DNA from: Candidatus Fermentibacterales bacterium
GTDB lineage: Bacteria; Fermentibacterota; Fermentibacteria; Fermentibacterales; JAFGKQ01
NCBI GenBank assembly: GCA_016928495.1
Contig: JAFGKQ010000097.1
Location: 1-5,077 of the forward strand
DNA: 5,077 bases
Reading direction: 5' to 3'
Shown: piece by piece, positions 5,064-5,077 of the stretch
Position numbering within the stretch: the first letter of the stretch is position 1
Layout: every line of letters starts with the position of its first letter
Program-made: the position numbers and the translations under genes
The notes under the pieces: model-generated
Told to the model about the DNA's origin: nothing
The model's database searches: none
Seen by the model: only the letters and a program-made list of their open reading frames with translations

Positions 5064-5077
5064 TACAGGAGTCTGAT

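Overview
The window is bacterial DNA, GC-rich (roughly 60-65% by eye), with all recognisable genes on the + strand. Three consecutive genes encode exported proteins that end in FlgD-like / type IX-style C-terminal sorting domains, a hallmark of the Fibrobacteres-Chlorobi-Bacteroidetes (FCB) superphylum and related candidate phyla. Strong Shine-Dalgarno sequences (GGGGAGG, AAGGAGG, AGGAGGA) argue against classical Bacteroidota, which seldom use them. I infer an uncultured, probably anaerobic FCB-type lineage (Fermentibacteria/Eisenbacteria/WOR-3-like), but this window alone cannot settle the phylum.

Layout. Positions 1-114 hold the last 37 codons of a hybrid cluster protein (hcp). Nine bases later comes a small cupin gene (124-459), very likely in the same operon; the pair fits a nitrosative or redox stress module. 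A short intergenic region (460-564) carries a hairpin without a T-run and a candidate promoter. Then come the exported proteins: (i) 565-1590, a signal peptide plus five-bladed beta-propeller-like repeats plus sorting domain, interrupted by one in-frame UGA at 916-918; (ii) 1752-3113 plus stop, a right-handed beta-helix (pectin-lyase-like fold) protein of 454 aa with a sorting domain; (iii) 3173-5014, a 613-aa secreted protein rich in Trp, Tyr and Asp, of unrecognised function, with a sorting domain. A 15-bp hairpin at 1611-1645 is a convincing terminator between (i) and (ii). Genes (ii) and (iii) are 56 nt apart and may be co-transcribed. A second GC-rich hairpin follows (iii). No stretch longer than about 160 nt lacks a gene.

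The most interesting observation is the in-frame UGA in the propeller gene. The frame is otherwise intact on both sides, the roughly 47-residue blade period runs straight through it, and a 17-nt perfect hairpin (7-bp stem, loop GGU) begins 10 nt after the UGA. That is close to the geometry of a bacterial SECIS element, so a Cys-Sec-containing secreted propeller must be weighed against a recent nonsense mutation or an assembly error. UGA is not reassigned genome-wide, because it also terminates the cupin and beta-helix genes and tryptophan is encoded by TGG throughout.

The three exported proteins share only their signal-peptide/sorting-domain architecture. They look like cell-surface or extracellular proteins with different passenger folds sent through one secretion route, not enzymes of one pathway.
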